Assembly: GCA_963678705.1 (NCBI GenBank)
Contig: OY783208.1
Span: 1,364,001-1,428,000 of the forward strand
Length of the DNA stretch: 64,000 bases
Reading direction: 5' to 3'
Source: Panorpa germanica
Taxonomy: Eukaryota > Arthropoda > Insecta > Mecoptera > Panorpidae
Shown here: positions 1-10,452 of the stretch, piece after piece
How positions within the stretch are numbered: position 1 is the first letter of the stretch
How the letters are laid out: the number at the start of each line of letters is the position of its first letter
The notes under the pieces: model-generated
Database searches by the model: none
What the model saw: the letters and a program-made list of their open reading frames with translations, nothing else
What the model was told of the DNA's origin: nothing
Position numbers and translations under genes: made by a program

Positions 1-2144
1 TTTCAATTGTAAATAATTTGTTTTATATTATAAGATTAATAAATATATAATTTAATAAATAAATAATTCAAAATGTTGTAAATTGTATATTTCTTATTTC
101 AGTGTATTTTCGCAGAGCCATTTAATTCAACAACAGAGACACAAACGAGTGTGTGTGTGTGTTATGTCATTTACTACTTACAGCTGGGTCGTACATTCCA
201 TAAAGTTTTATATTGCGATTTTTGTGAATTTCGTGATAATTTCGACATCATATACAAAACAGATTTCAAAATAGTGTTGAAGTTTTAAGGGGGCTACTTT
301 TAATTAAATAATCCCAGGGGAAGTGTAGAAATTTGGCCCCCCGTCGTCAACAGACTTGAATCATTAAGAAGACTGCTTCACTTTAAATCTTAAACTCAGG
401 CTTATCATGATTCTAATATTATCTAATGGTTATACTGAAACCCCTTCAAGTTATTCAATGCATCTACTAGAACACTTAGCAGAGCTGCAATGTCTTTCTT
501 AATTCTTATTTCAACAGCTGGTAAAGTAGGTATTTCAGGGACCCTAAAATTTTATACAGAACTTACAAGATTACGGTCTTCTTAGTACTAGATTCCTTTA
601 TTCTACAGGATTTAATTTACCTGCAGTTATATTATCCTGTTCTTTCATTGTCTAAATATAATTATTTAATCTTACGGTCACCTTAATTACAGATTCAATT
701 GTTGTTCGATATAATGTAATAAATGCTGTATGTAATATAATTATTTTAATTGTAATTTTAAACAGGTTGCCACAAGAAGGTTATTACTTTGAATAATGTT
801 TTAGTTTCTTAATTTAGAAAACTTGGACTTTTCAATATTCTACTACAATAGCAAGTGGAAAGCATTTTCGTACTTATACCGTAGAATTGAAGTTAACATT
901 AAACACAAAATTAAATTAGTGAGTGGGAATGATACTTAATCGATTGATTATATTAGTAAAACGTGTAATTATTTCGTACTTGTCTCTTAATAAAGAAATA
1001 ATGAAAACTTCAACAAATACTTTACAGACATTAGCCCCATGACAAATAAATGACCCATCGTCATTGCAGTTTGTTATCCACATTAACATACTATCTTTCA
1101 AACCGTCAAAGTTAAACACATTTATATCTTACATAAAACAAAGCTGCAATATTAATAAATACATCAATCAGGTATTATGTTTTCTATATTTTATAATTTT
1201 TATATTTATTTTATTGTCTGTAGATATTCGGGTAATTATTCGGGTCACCTACATTTTTGTTTTGAAAGTTTTAAACCAACTTTTATAAATAAATTTGAGT
1301 AGGTTGCGTTTGTTCTATGCTCAAAACATGTAAAAATCACTACGTAGTATTAGTTATACTAGTTTTAATTTAGAAATACATAATATTAATAGTTAAAGTT
1401 GAAATTTCAATTTTGAGGTTAGAATAATATGTCATGTAGATGTAAAAAGGGTTTATTTCACTTTATTGGTCAACAATAAGCATGAATATTGTGTATTTCT
1501 TTATTAAGAATGGTAAAAGTAGATTAAAAGCTCTATAAAATATACAAAGTTTCTGTTACAAGTATTGATTAATTACCATTGACCTTACATTCCTAACAAA
1601 TTAAATAAAACCTTACAACCGACACAAAAATAAAATAAGAATAACTACAATTTCTGTACATACATTTTGTAACTACAGTCACAATTATTAAGAATTCCGA
1701 TTAATATTTTCTTTATTAAAGATTACATTTACTAATTTGGTTTCTAGGTTATGTTGTTCACTCAGTCTTTTCTAATAAATTTAATATTCTGCAATATGTA
1801 TGTTGCTTGTAAAACACTTCCAATGTTTTCTGAAACATGTCCATTGCTTATTGAACTTCTTTTAAAATCAACAAACTGATGAAGTACTTTACTATTTGAA
1901 ATTTAATTTATGACATATTTGGTGATTGGTCATTAGTCTTTGTTGTTTGTGACAAACAATTTAGCACAGTTTTATAGAAGTTGTTTATTTCAAAGGGCCC
2001 CCTTTTATTAAATTTGTATCTAGCATTAAATGAAGAAGCCGTGTCCCTGTTTCACATAAACTTAATGAATAGAAAAACAGACAATCCTGTTCAGGAGTGA
2101 ATTAGGGCAGGCTTAATTAGATCTTAGTGTTACTAATTGCTAAA
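1..2144. other. Unit spacer and 5' flank of A1; no convincing gene
   Basis: This holds the end of a preceding A-type unit, a short (GT)n tract near 150-163, and AT-rich spacer repeated in every unit. Short open frames on both strands near 916-1288 recur in all units, but they overlap each other and lack good start codons. The - strand one begins with GTG, not ATG. I see no supported gene. An old TIR-element remnant lies at about 1290-1580. Confidence 0.7.
1290..1580. repeat. Degenerate long-TIR element remnant, one per A unit
   Basis: The core resembles the family-B intron elements: a stretch like AATATTAATAGTTAAAGTTG, then a 'GAGGTTAGAATAATATGTCA' block, then TTGGTCAACAATAAGC. The outer ends are eroded. 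The right edge still looks like the element end (ATTGATTAATTACC). Equivalent copies lie near 8262-8550, 12050-12340, 23730-24030, 30530-30820 and 34655-34945. Being in every unit, it was inserted before the array expanded. Confidence 0.55.
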
Positions 2145-2189
2145 TATAAATACCCTTTGGTTTCAGTAAATTGTTAGTTTCTGCATAAA
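2145..2189 (+). promoter_or_regulatory. Conserved pre-ATG block: TATAAATA and 3' splice acceptor TTTCAG
   Basis: TATAAATA lies at 2145-2152, followed by CCCTTTGGTTTCAG and 23 nt of leader to the ATG. The block is conserved in all six units (TATA at 9117, 12910, 24584, 31388 and 35510). I read TTTCAG as the acceptor of a 5'UTR intron, because families B and C have an acceptor at the matching place. Alternatively TCAGT is an arthropod initiator. The TATA-to-initiator spacing of 20 nt is shorter than the usual about 30, so this is less likely. Confidence 0.5.
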
Positions 2190-3815
2190 ATGGCGCAGCA
2201 AATAAAATCAGAATTAAATGAAACACCGGAAATAGAAAACATGAAAGTAGAACCAGAAGAGGAATGCATTGTTCAATTCGAACCACAAGTCAAAGAGGAG
2301 GTCGACGTCACTTCCGATAGAGAAGCAGATTGGCCAGGGGTTCATATTAAATTTGAACCTGACTATAGTTCACCTGTTGTCCTGTGTAAATATTGTGGGG
2401 CCGTGTTTCAAGATTCCTGTAAATTGCAGGAGCACCTGGAGGCCCCTTCGGACTGCCGAGGAACCGGAAGGGGAAAAGAACCGGAACCACAAGGCAGTGG
2501 ACAATCGGGAAGAGAAGAATTAATTTCCAATCAGAAGAATTTCATCTGTGATGTTTGTAACATGGGGTTCGATAAGGCACCGGAAATAATAAAACATTTG
2601 CGTGTTCACTCTGACAGGAAGATATATTCCTGTCATGAATGTGACAAATCCTACACTAGAAGGTTCAATTTAGTTATTCACCAACGAAATCATACTGGGG
2701 AGCGTCCGTTTTCGTGTGACGTTTGTAACAAAACGTTTTCAAGTTCAAGGTATTTAAAGAGACATAAAAATACGCATTTAGATGTTAATCCCATTTCATG
2801 TGACATTTGTAACAAAACGTTTTTAAGTTCAAGGTATTTAAAAGAACATAAAAACACGCATTTAGATGTTCATCCTTTTTTATGTGACATTTGCAAAAAA
2901 ACATTTTCAAGTTCAAGGTATTTAAAGGAACATAAAAACACGCATTTAGACGTTAATCCCATTTCATGTGACATTTGTAACAAAACGTTTTCATTTTTAA
3001 GCTCTTTAAAGAGACATAAAAATACGCATTTAGATGTTCATCCTTTTTTATGTGACATTTGTAACAAAACGTTTTCAAGTTCAAGGTATTTAAAGGAACA
3101 TAAAAACACGCATTTAGATGTTCATCCTTTTTTATGTGACATTTGTAAAAAAACATTTTCAAGTTCAAGTTATTTAAAGCAACATAAAAAGACGCATTTA
3201 GATGTTCATCCTTTTTTATGTGACATTTGTAACAAAACGTTTTCAAGTTCAAGGTATTTAAAGGAACATAAAAACACGCATTTAGATGTTCATCCTTTTT
3301 TATGTGACATTTGTAACAAAACATTTTCAAGTTCAAGGTATTTAAAGGATCATAAAAACACGCATTTAGATGTTCATCCTTTTTTATGTGACATTTGTAA
3401 AAAAACATTTTCAAGTTCAAGTTATTTAAAGCAACATAAAAAGACGCATTTAGATGTTCATCCTTTTTTATGTGACATTTGTAACAAAACGTTTTCAAGT
3501 TCAAGGTATTTAAAGGAACATAAAAACACGCATTTAGACGTTAAACCTTTTTCATGTGACATTTGCAAAAAAACATTTTCAAGTTCAAGGTATTTAAAGG
3601 AACATAAAAACACGCATTTAGACGTTAACCCATTTTCATGTGACATTTGCAAAAAAACATTTTCAAGTTCAAGGTCTTTAAAGGAACATAAAAACACGCA
3701 TTTAGATGTTAACCTATTTTCATGTGACATTTGTAAAAAAACATTTTCAAGTTCAAGCAATTTCAGTCAACATAAAAAGACGCATTTAGACGTTAATCCT
3801 TTTTCATGTAAATAA
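2190..3815 (+). CDS. A1: C2H2 zinc-finger protein, 541 aa, 13 LDV-linked fingers
   Basis: Predicted nuclear DNA-binding protein. Residues 1-60 are acidic and carry four psi-K-x-E motifs (IKSE at 5, MKVE at 18, VKEE at 34, IKFE at 53), which match the SUMO consensus. Residues 66-89 form a C-x2-C-x12-H-x6-C finger. Two ordinary fingers follow, then the only classical linker (TGERPF), then 13 near-identical 28-residue fingers with the linker LDV-x-P-F. Helix positions -1/2/3/6 are mostly S/R/Y/E or S/S/Y/Q. The ATG is chosen because it lies 23 nt after a conserved TTTCAG acceptor and is shared by all copies. It ends CDIC...NPFSCK, four bases before AATAAA. Copies A1 and A6 share one N-terminal variant (APSDC, RGKEPE) while A1's 3' end matches A4, suggesting a mosaic. 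No ZAD domain. Target unknown. Confidence 0.9.
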   Translation: MAQQIKSELNETPEIENMKVEPEEECIVQFEPQVKEEVDVTSDREADWPGVHIKFEPDYSSPVVLCKYCGAVFQDSCKLQEHLEAPSDCRGTGRGKEPEPQGSGQSGREELISNQKNFICDVCNMGFDKAPEIIKHLRVHSDRKIYSCHECDKSYTRRFNLVIHQRNHTGERPFSCDVCNKTFSSSRYLKRHKNTHLDVNPISCDICNKTFLSSRYLKEHKNTHLDVHPFLCDICKKTFSSSRYLKEHKNTHLDVNPISCDICNKTFSFLSSLKRHKNTHLDVHPFLCDICNKTFSSSRYLKEHKNTHLDVHPFLCDICKKTFSSSSYLKQHKKTHLDVHPFLCDICNKTFSSSRYLKEHKNTHLDVHPFLCDICNKTFSSSRYLKDHKNTHLDVHPFLCDICKKTFSSSSYLKQHKKTHLDVHPFLCDICNKTFSSSRYLKEHKNTHLDVKPFSCDICKKTFSSSRYLKEHKNTHLDVNPFSCDICKKTFSSSRSLKEHKNTHLDVNLFSCDICKKTFSSSSNFSQHKKTHLDVNPFSCK

Positions 3816-4794
3816 TGGAATAAAACATTTGCAAGTTTTTATGCTTATCAATCTAATTTTATGTTCTAATTCTAAGTTTTATGCTAAATAATCCTATGTC
3901 TTAATGTTGAAAACGGTTCCATGAATCCCTTTCAAAATTTCCTGTTTCGTTGAGCAAAAAATGCTAAGACTTTTGACGTCCTCGGATTTTTCTCTGAATC
4001 ATGGAAACCTGTAATTTTGGAAAAACTGCGAAAAGAAATGGTTACTTTTTGCTATATGACTGTTGATCCGTAAAAGGTAGAAAGTTGTAATTTTGCCTGT
4101 GTATTACGCTATTCAATGAAAACATATTTCAAAATTAAAAAATTAATAAAAGGGGCGTTTTGTATTATAAGATTAATAAATAAATAATTAAAAATGTTGT
4201 AACTTGTATATTTCTTACTTTCGCATTTTCGCTGAGCCATTTCCTAATTTCATAACATAACCTCAAATATTCAATTATTTTTAATAAGTCTGTTTTATAC
4301 AACAGAGACACAAACGAGTGTGTGTGTGTGTGTGTTATGTCATTTACTACTTACAGCTGAGTCGTACATTTCATCAAGTTTTATATTGCGATTTTTGTGA
4401 ATTTCGTGATAATTTCGACATCATATACAAAACAGATTGCAAAATACTGTTGAAGTTTTAAAGGGGCTGCTTTTAATTATATAATCCTTATCTTATATTA
4501 TAGGCTTATCATGATTCTAATATTATTTAATGGTTATAATGAAACCCCTTCAAGTTATTCAATGCATCTACTAGAACACTTAGCAGAGCTGCAATATCTT
4601 TCTTAATTCTTATTTCAACAGCTGGTAAAGTAGGTATTTCAGGGGCCCTAAAATTTCATACAGAACTTACAAGATTACGGTCTGTTAGTACTACATTCCT
4701 TTAATATGCAGGATTTAATTTACCTGCAGTTATATTATCCTGTTCTTTAATTGACTAAATATAATCTTAATGTCACCTTTATTATAGAATCAAT
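3816..4794. other. 3' flank of A1: homologous repeat segment and (GT)n
   Basis: This is AT-rich 3' flank found after every A gene. The stretch about 3910-4150 (GTCCTCGGATTTTTCTCTGA and following) is also present, inverted and diverged, in SNW1 intron 5 near 40900-41170. A (GT)n microsatellite lies at 4319-4333. No gene seen. Confidence 0.65.
3819..3824 (+). promoter_or_regulatory. Poly(A) signal AATAAA 4 nt after the A1 stop
   Basis: The sequence reads TAA-TGG-AATAAA, so the signal almost touches the stop codon. The same arrangement follows A2 (10456), A4 (26090), A5 (33062) and A6 (36602). It is missing after A3, whose end has been replaced. If used, the 3'UTR would be only some tens of bases. 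Confidence 0.55.
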
Positions 4795-5093
4795 GGGCTT
4801 GTGTCCTCATTTTTTAGTGGTCGATTTTTCATTTGTTGATTGAAATTGATGTTAATAAATATGTTTTGGCGTGTCTATTTTATTAAATATCTAAATGTTG
4901 ACGGAGATATAGCAATTAAAAGTTTGAATTGTAGTTTTAGCGCTAGAAATGGTCAGCCATATTTGTATGACGTGAAATGCATTTTAACGTCAGTTAGTTG
5001 TTGAGTAGGTCAGTGCTGTGGTAATGTTTTGTAGTTGTTGGTAGTCAAATAATCAAGTCAAGTCAAAGAATAATAAGTTTTTATTTTATTTAA

Positions 5094-7335
5094 CAGTTCT
5101 ATTGAGATATTGAAGCAGTGCGGAAGTTTTTTCTTTATTGATCAAATATTCAATAATTATCTTAATAATTTTTAACATTGTTCGTTATGAATAATAGATT
5201 CTTATGACAATAAGAAAAAAAATTTTAAAATTATAGTGTGTGTTAAATATTTTATATTATTAAATTATCTATTTAATTTAAGATATTTCTAAAAAAAAAA
5301 AAATAATAACAAATCTATAAATCATCAAAATCAAATGGTCTAGTGAGGTCGGTGTGACCACTAATTAACAGTTGTTGCACTGACAAGAATGCCAAACATG
5401 ATGCGTTCACCTAACAAAACCATCCAACAAAAGCCATGTGTTAGTGACCGTGCATGTAGGGAACTTAAATGTTTGCTAGAAGACATGAAAGAGAAATCAC
5501 TGCAAAATTATTTAAGTAATTTAACAGCTACAGAAACTACTAACTATTCACTGTGGAAAGCAACCAAGCGGCTTAAGCAGCCTACAACTTATATTCCGCC
5601 TATCAAAACGCCAGATGGTAAATGGGCTAGAACCAACAGTGAGAAAGTCACAATTTTCGCTGATTACTTCGAACAAGTTTTTAAACCATTTCCTCCAACC
5701 CGCAGTGAAGATGAAGAACAAAACATACATGAATTTCTAAGAGTCCCATCGCAGTCAAGTGAACCTATAAAACGTATAAGAGTCAAGGAATTACAAAACC
5801 TAGTAAAGTATAATATAAAAACCAAAAAAGCACCAGGTATTGACAAGATAAACGGAAAAATTCTGAAGGAGTTACCGGCGAAAGGAATGAGATACCTCAC
5901 TATTTTATTCAACGCAATTCTAAGATTGAAGACATTTCCGCTTAAGTGGAAAACTGCAGAAATAATACTTATTCCAAAACCAGGTAAAGACGCAAAAGAG
6001 GTATCGTCATACAGACCCATAAGTCTTCTTCCGGTAGTGTCAAAACTTTTTGAAAAACTTATTCTTAAAAGACTGAAAATCATTTTCGAAAATAGCAAAC
6101 TAATTCCAACACATCAGTTTGGCTTTAGACAACAGCATGCTACAACTGAACAAGTACATCGAGTAGCCTGCACTATAAATTCAGCACTACAGGAGAAGAA
6201 GTATTGCTCAGCGGTTTTTCTTAATATCAGCCAAGCGTTTGACAAGGTATGGCATCCTGGACTACTCTTTAAACTAAAAACTGCACTGCCAAATGACTTT
6301 TTCCAGATACTAATGTCTTATATCACAAACAGAAAGTTTATGATAAAATATCAGAATGAAAAATCAACGATACGTGACATTGAATCGGGCGTTCCTCAAG
6401 GTAGTGTTCTCGGACCAGTACTATATTTATTATTTACTTCTGACCTTCCTACCATGCGTGAAACAACAGTAGCAACCTACGCTGATGATACCGCAATTCT
6501 GGCACTTCATGAAGACTCCGTCATTGCTTCCGCAAAACTGCAGAAACATCTACTACAGATTCAGAATTGGTTAAAAGATTGGAGAATAAAAGTAAACGAA
6601 ACTAAATCAGTTCACGTAACTTTCACACTAAGGAAGAATTCTTGCCCCCCAGTCACACTAAATAATTTACAACTTCCACAGGCAGAGACAGTAAAATACT
6701 TAGGTATCCACTTGGACAGACGCCTAACATGGAGAACGCATATCTGGAAGAAACGGTTGCAGTTAGAAGGTAAAAGAAGAGATATGTACTGGCTCTTGGG
6801 CTGGAAGTCTCAGTAATCCATCAGTAATAAACTACTGTTGTACAAGGTCATACTGAAGCCAATATGGACATATGGGATAGAGTTATGGGGCAGTGCCAGC
6901 AATTCTAATATAGAAATCCTACAAAGGTTTCAAAATAAACTGTTAAAGCAAATCCTTAACGTGCCGCGATTCGTTCCAAGCTGGTTAACACATCAAGATC
7001 TTGGGGTTCCATATATAAGAAGTGAAATTAAGGATAGCAGCAAGAAATACGTAAAAAGACTAGAAGTTCATCCAAATGAAACAGTTGTACAACTTTTCCA
7101 GCATAAACCGATTAGACGACTGAAACGTAAAAATCCAATTGACCTACCAAATATGGTGTAGAATAGGTTCCATATATACTAAATGTTAATATTATTGTAA
7201 TAGGTTAAGTCAAAGGGTGAGTCATCGATGGATGGCAAGCTCGCATGTCATTTTTTATATATATTCCCAAAACTTAATTAATGTTCTTCAAGGACAGATT
7301 GTAAATTGTGTATGTTGTAAAATAAAAAAATAAAT
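5094..7335 (+). mobile_element. Jockey-clade LINE, 5'-truncated, inside the MITE
   Basis: Flanked by a 10-bp target duplication, TTTTATTTAA, at 5084-5093 and 7336-7345. The original MITE sequence is continuous across it in other copies. It ends in an A-rich tail (AAATAAAAAAATAAAT), as expected for target-primed reverse transcription. It keeps only the reverse transcriptase and the C-terminal part. The N-terminal endonuclease and the first ORF are absent. The first about 295 bases have no recognisable coding content. Confidence 0.85.
5389..7161 (+). pseudogene. Jockey-type reverse transcriptase, inactive copy 1
   Basis: The frame translates to a reverse transcriptase of the jockey clade. The pre-RT segment holds YSLWKATKRL, then APGIDKINGKIL, SYRPISLLPVVSKLFEKL, GFRQQHATTEQVHR, GVPQGSVLGP, and YADD at residues 364-367, then TVKYLGIHLDRRLTW. 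An in-frame TAA after residue 475 splits it from a 107-codon tail (WTYGIELWGSASNSNIEIL), normally continuous in jockey. The stop is shared with the copy at 27660, so it predates the duplication. Motif A reads FLNISQAFD: residue 279 is Asn where the catalytic Asp is expected, and copy 2 has Asp. ORF1 and the endonuclease are missing. Confidence 0.88.
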
Positions 7336-7669
7336 TTTTATTTAACCCTGCTAAGGCAGACATAATATTGAAATTTTATTATCCCTTGAAATAGCTGTGA
7401 ATAATATTTGATATTTTGATATATAAATACATATAGCAGAGATTTATGATCTGTAAGGTTGGCAGCGATTGTGATGTCACATGCATTTGGAATGTGTACA
7501 ACGTTGAATCCCTTTAATAATTAAAGAGACAAAATGACTTTTTTAATTATTAATATCTCTTAACATATAATGAGTTATTAACAAATAATTGGACATTTGA
7601 GGTTCTAGTAACCCACTTTATCAATAGGTAGTACACTTTTATAGAAATTAAGACTTAGAACACAAGCCT

Positions 7670-9161
7670 ATTGTTGTTTGATATAATGTAATAAATGCTA
7701 TATGTAATATAATTATTTTTATTGTAATTTTAAACAGGTTGCCACAAAAATGTTATTACTCTGAATAATGTTTTAGTTTCTTAATTTAGAAAACTTGGAC
7801 TTTTCAATTTTCTACTACAATAGCAAGTGGAAAGCATTTTCGTACTTATACCGTAGAATTGAAGTTAACATTAAACACAAAATTAAATTAGTGAGTGGGA
7901 ATGATACTTAATCGATTGATTATATTAGTGAAACGTGTAATTATTTCGTACTTGTCTCTTAATAAAGAAATAATGAAAACTTCAACAAATACTTTACTGA
8001 CATTAGCCCCATGACAAATAAATGACCCATCGTCATTGCAGTTTGTTATCCACATTAACATACTATCTTTCAAACCGTCAAAGTTAAACACATTTATATC
8101 TTACATAAAACAAAGCTGCAATATTAATAAATACATCAATCAGGTATTATGTTTTCTATATTTTATAATTTTTATATTTATTTTATTGTCTGTAGATATT
8201 CGGGTAATTATTCGGTTCACCTACATTTTTGTTTTGAAAGTTGTAAACAAATTTTTATAAATAAATTATAGTAGGTTGCGTTTGTTCTATGCTTAAAACA
8301 TTTAAAAATCACTACGTAGTATTAGTTATACTAGTTTTAATTTAGAAATACATAATATTAATGGTTAAAGTTGAAATTTCAATTTTGAGGTTAGAATAAT
8401 ATGTCATATAGATGTGAAAAGGGTTTATTTCACTTTATTGGTCAACAATAAGCATGAATATTGTGTATTTCTTTATTAACAATGGTAAAAGTAGATTAAA
8501 AGCTCTATAAAATATACAAAGTTTCTGTTACAAGTATTGAATAATTACCATTGACCTTACATTCCTAACAAATTAAATAAAACCTTACAACCGACACAAA
8601 AATAAAATAAGAATAACTACAATTTCTGTACATACATTTTGTAACTACAGTCACAATTATTAGGAATTCAGATTAATATTTTATTTATTAAAGATTATAT
8701 TAACTAATTTGGTTTCTAGGTTATGTTGTTCACTCAGTCTTTTCTAATTAATTTAATATTCTCCAATATGTATGTTGCTTGTAAAACACTTCCAATGTTT
8801 TCTGAAACATGTCCATTGCTTATTGAACTTCTTTTAAAATGAACAAACTGATGAAGTACTTTACTATTTGAAATTTAATTTATGACATATTTGGTGATTG
8901 GTCATTAGTCTTTGTTGTTTGTGACAAACAATTTAGCACAGTTTTATAGAAGTTGTTTATTTCAAAGGGCCCCCTTTTATTAAATTTCTATCTAGCATTA
9001 AATGAAGAAGCCGTGTCCCTGTTTCACATAAACTTAATGAAGAGGAAAACAGACAATCCTGTTCAGGAGTGAATTAGGGCAGGCTTAATTAGATCTTAGT
9101 GTTACTAATTGTTAAATATAAATACCCTTTGGTTTCAGTAAATTGTTAGTTTCTGCATAAA
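7670..9161. other. Unit spacer and 5' flank of A2
   Basis: This resumes the A-unit spacer right after the MITE, with the recurrent short opposed frames near 7888-8260 and the old TIR-element remnant at about 8262-8550. Up to about 8830 it is almost identical to the spacer before A5 (29941 onward), then the two begin to differ. No gene seen. Confidence 0.65.
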
Positions 9162-10452
9162 ATGGCACAGCAAATAAAATCAGAATTAAATGAAACACCG
9201 GAAATAGAAAACATGAAAGTAGAACCAGAAGAGGAATGCATTGTTCAATTCGAACCACAAGTCAAAGAGGAGGTCGACGTCACTTCCGATAGAGAACCAG
9301 ATTGGCCAGGGGTTTATATTAAATATGAACCTGACTATAGTTCACCTGTTGTCCTGTGTAAATATTGCGGAGGCGTGTTTCGAGATTCCTGTAAATTGCA
9401 GGAGCACCTGGAGGACAACCTGGACTGCCGAGGAACCGGAACGACAAAAGAACCGGAACCACAAGGCAGTGGACAATGGGGAAGGGTAGAAATAATTTCT
9501 AATCAGAAGAATTTCATCTGTGATGTTTGTAACATGGGGTTTGACAAAGCACCGGAAATAATAAAACATTTGCGTGTTCACTCTGACAGGAAGTTATATT
9601 CCTGTAGTGAATGTGACAAATCCTACACTACTAGGTTCAATTTAGTTATTCACCAACGAAGTCATACTGGGGAGCGTCCGTTTTCGTGTGACGTTTGTAA
9701 CAAAACGTTTTCCAGTTCAAGTTATTTAAAGGAACATAAAAAGACGCATTTAGACGTTAATCCTTTTTCATGTGACATTTGTAACAAAATGTTTTCAAGG
9801 TTAGCCTCTTTAAAGGAACATAAAAAGACGCATTTAGACGTTAATCCTTTTTTATGTGACATTTGTAAAAAAACATTTTCAAGTTCAAGCAATTTCATTC
9901 AACATAAAAAGACGCATTTAGACGTTAATCCTTTTTTATGTGACATTTGTAACAAAACGTTTTCCAGTTCAAGCTCTTTAAAGGAACATAAAATGAGGCA
10001 TTTAGGTGTTAAGCCATTTTCATGTGACATTTGTAAAAAAAACATTTTCAAGTTCAAGCAATTTCATTCAACATAAAAAGACGCATTTAGACGTTAATCC
10101 TTTTTTATGTGACATTTGTAACAAAACGTTTTCAAGGTTAGCCTCTTTAAAGGAACATAAAAAGACGCATTTAGACGTTAATCCTTTTTCATGTGACATT
10201 TGTAAAAAAACGTTTTTCAGTTCAAGCTATTCAAAGGAACATAAAAAGACGCATTTAGACGTGAAGCCTTTTTCATGTGACATTTGTAACAAAACGTTTT
10301 CAAGTTCAAGGTATTTAAAGGAACATAAAAGGACGCATTTAGACGTTAATCCTTTTTTATGTGACATTTGTAAAAAAACATTTTCAAGTTCAAGCAATTT
10401 CAGTCAACATAAAAAGACGCATTTAGACGTTAATCCTTTTTCATGTAAATAA
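9162..10452 (+). pseudogene. A2: zinc-finger gene, frameshifted in a poly-A run
   Basis: Homologous to A1 with the same N-terminus (IKSE, MKVE, VKEE, IKYE motifs and a C2HC finger with DNLDC). After four array fingers the TGT-AAA-AAA-ACA codons of finger five contain eight A instead of seven (about 10035-10042). This shifts the frame to an early stop after residue 304. The other frame then runs on with about four more intact fingers to the usual NPFSCK end at 10452. One finger has the linker LGVKPF, otherwise typical of family B. The gene could make a shortened 304-residue protein with four array fingers, or it may be a recent pseudogene. A base-calling error in the homopolymer is also possible. 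Confidence 0.8.

Larger units (their letters stand above)
4795..7669 (+). mobile_element. GGGCTTG-family MITE, about 0.62 kb, split by a LINE
   Basis: Non-autonomous TIR element. The left end is GGGCTTGTGTCCTC, the right end ACACAAGCC(T), and other copies keep GGACACAAGCCC. Without the LINE it is about 623 bp. Comparison with an empty unit (GATTCAATTGTTG near 700) puts the insertion at CA/AT/TG, with at most a 2-bp AT duplication. Internal landmarks are ATCTAAATGTTGACGGAGAT, TTTTAGCGCTAGAAATGGTC, CCCTGCTAAGGCAGAC and GTGATGTCACATGCATTTGG. No transposase reading frame. At least ten more copies or fragments occur in the window. Confidence 0.8.

Noticed and set aside
480-560. - strand frame (APEIPTLPAVEIRIKKDIAA) with an acceptor-like TTTTAG in each unit
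   Set aside because: The only nearby upstream exon candidate joins in the wrong phase; 39 open codons can arise by chance. No supporting second exon found.
2953-3760. Long - strand open frames of 183 and 100 codons through the A1 finger array
   Set aside because: They are antisense shadows of the 84-bp coding repeat; the same frames appear in every copy and have no independent start context.
2740-3800. CRISPR-like regular repeat
   Set aside because: The 84-bp period is the zinc-finger codon repeat; there are no unique spacers and the organism is eukaryotic.
6838-7161. Separate 107-codon gene
   Set aside because: It is in frame with, and the normal continuation of, the jockey reverse transcriptase after one stop codon.
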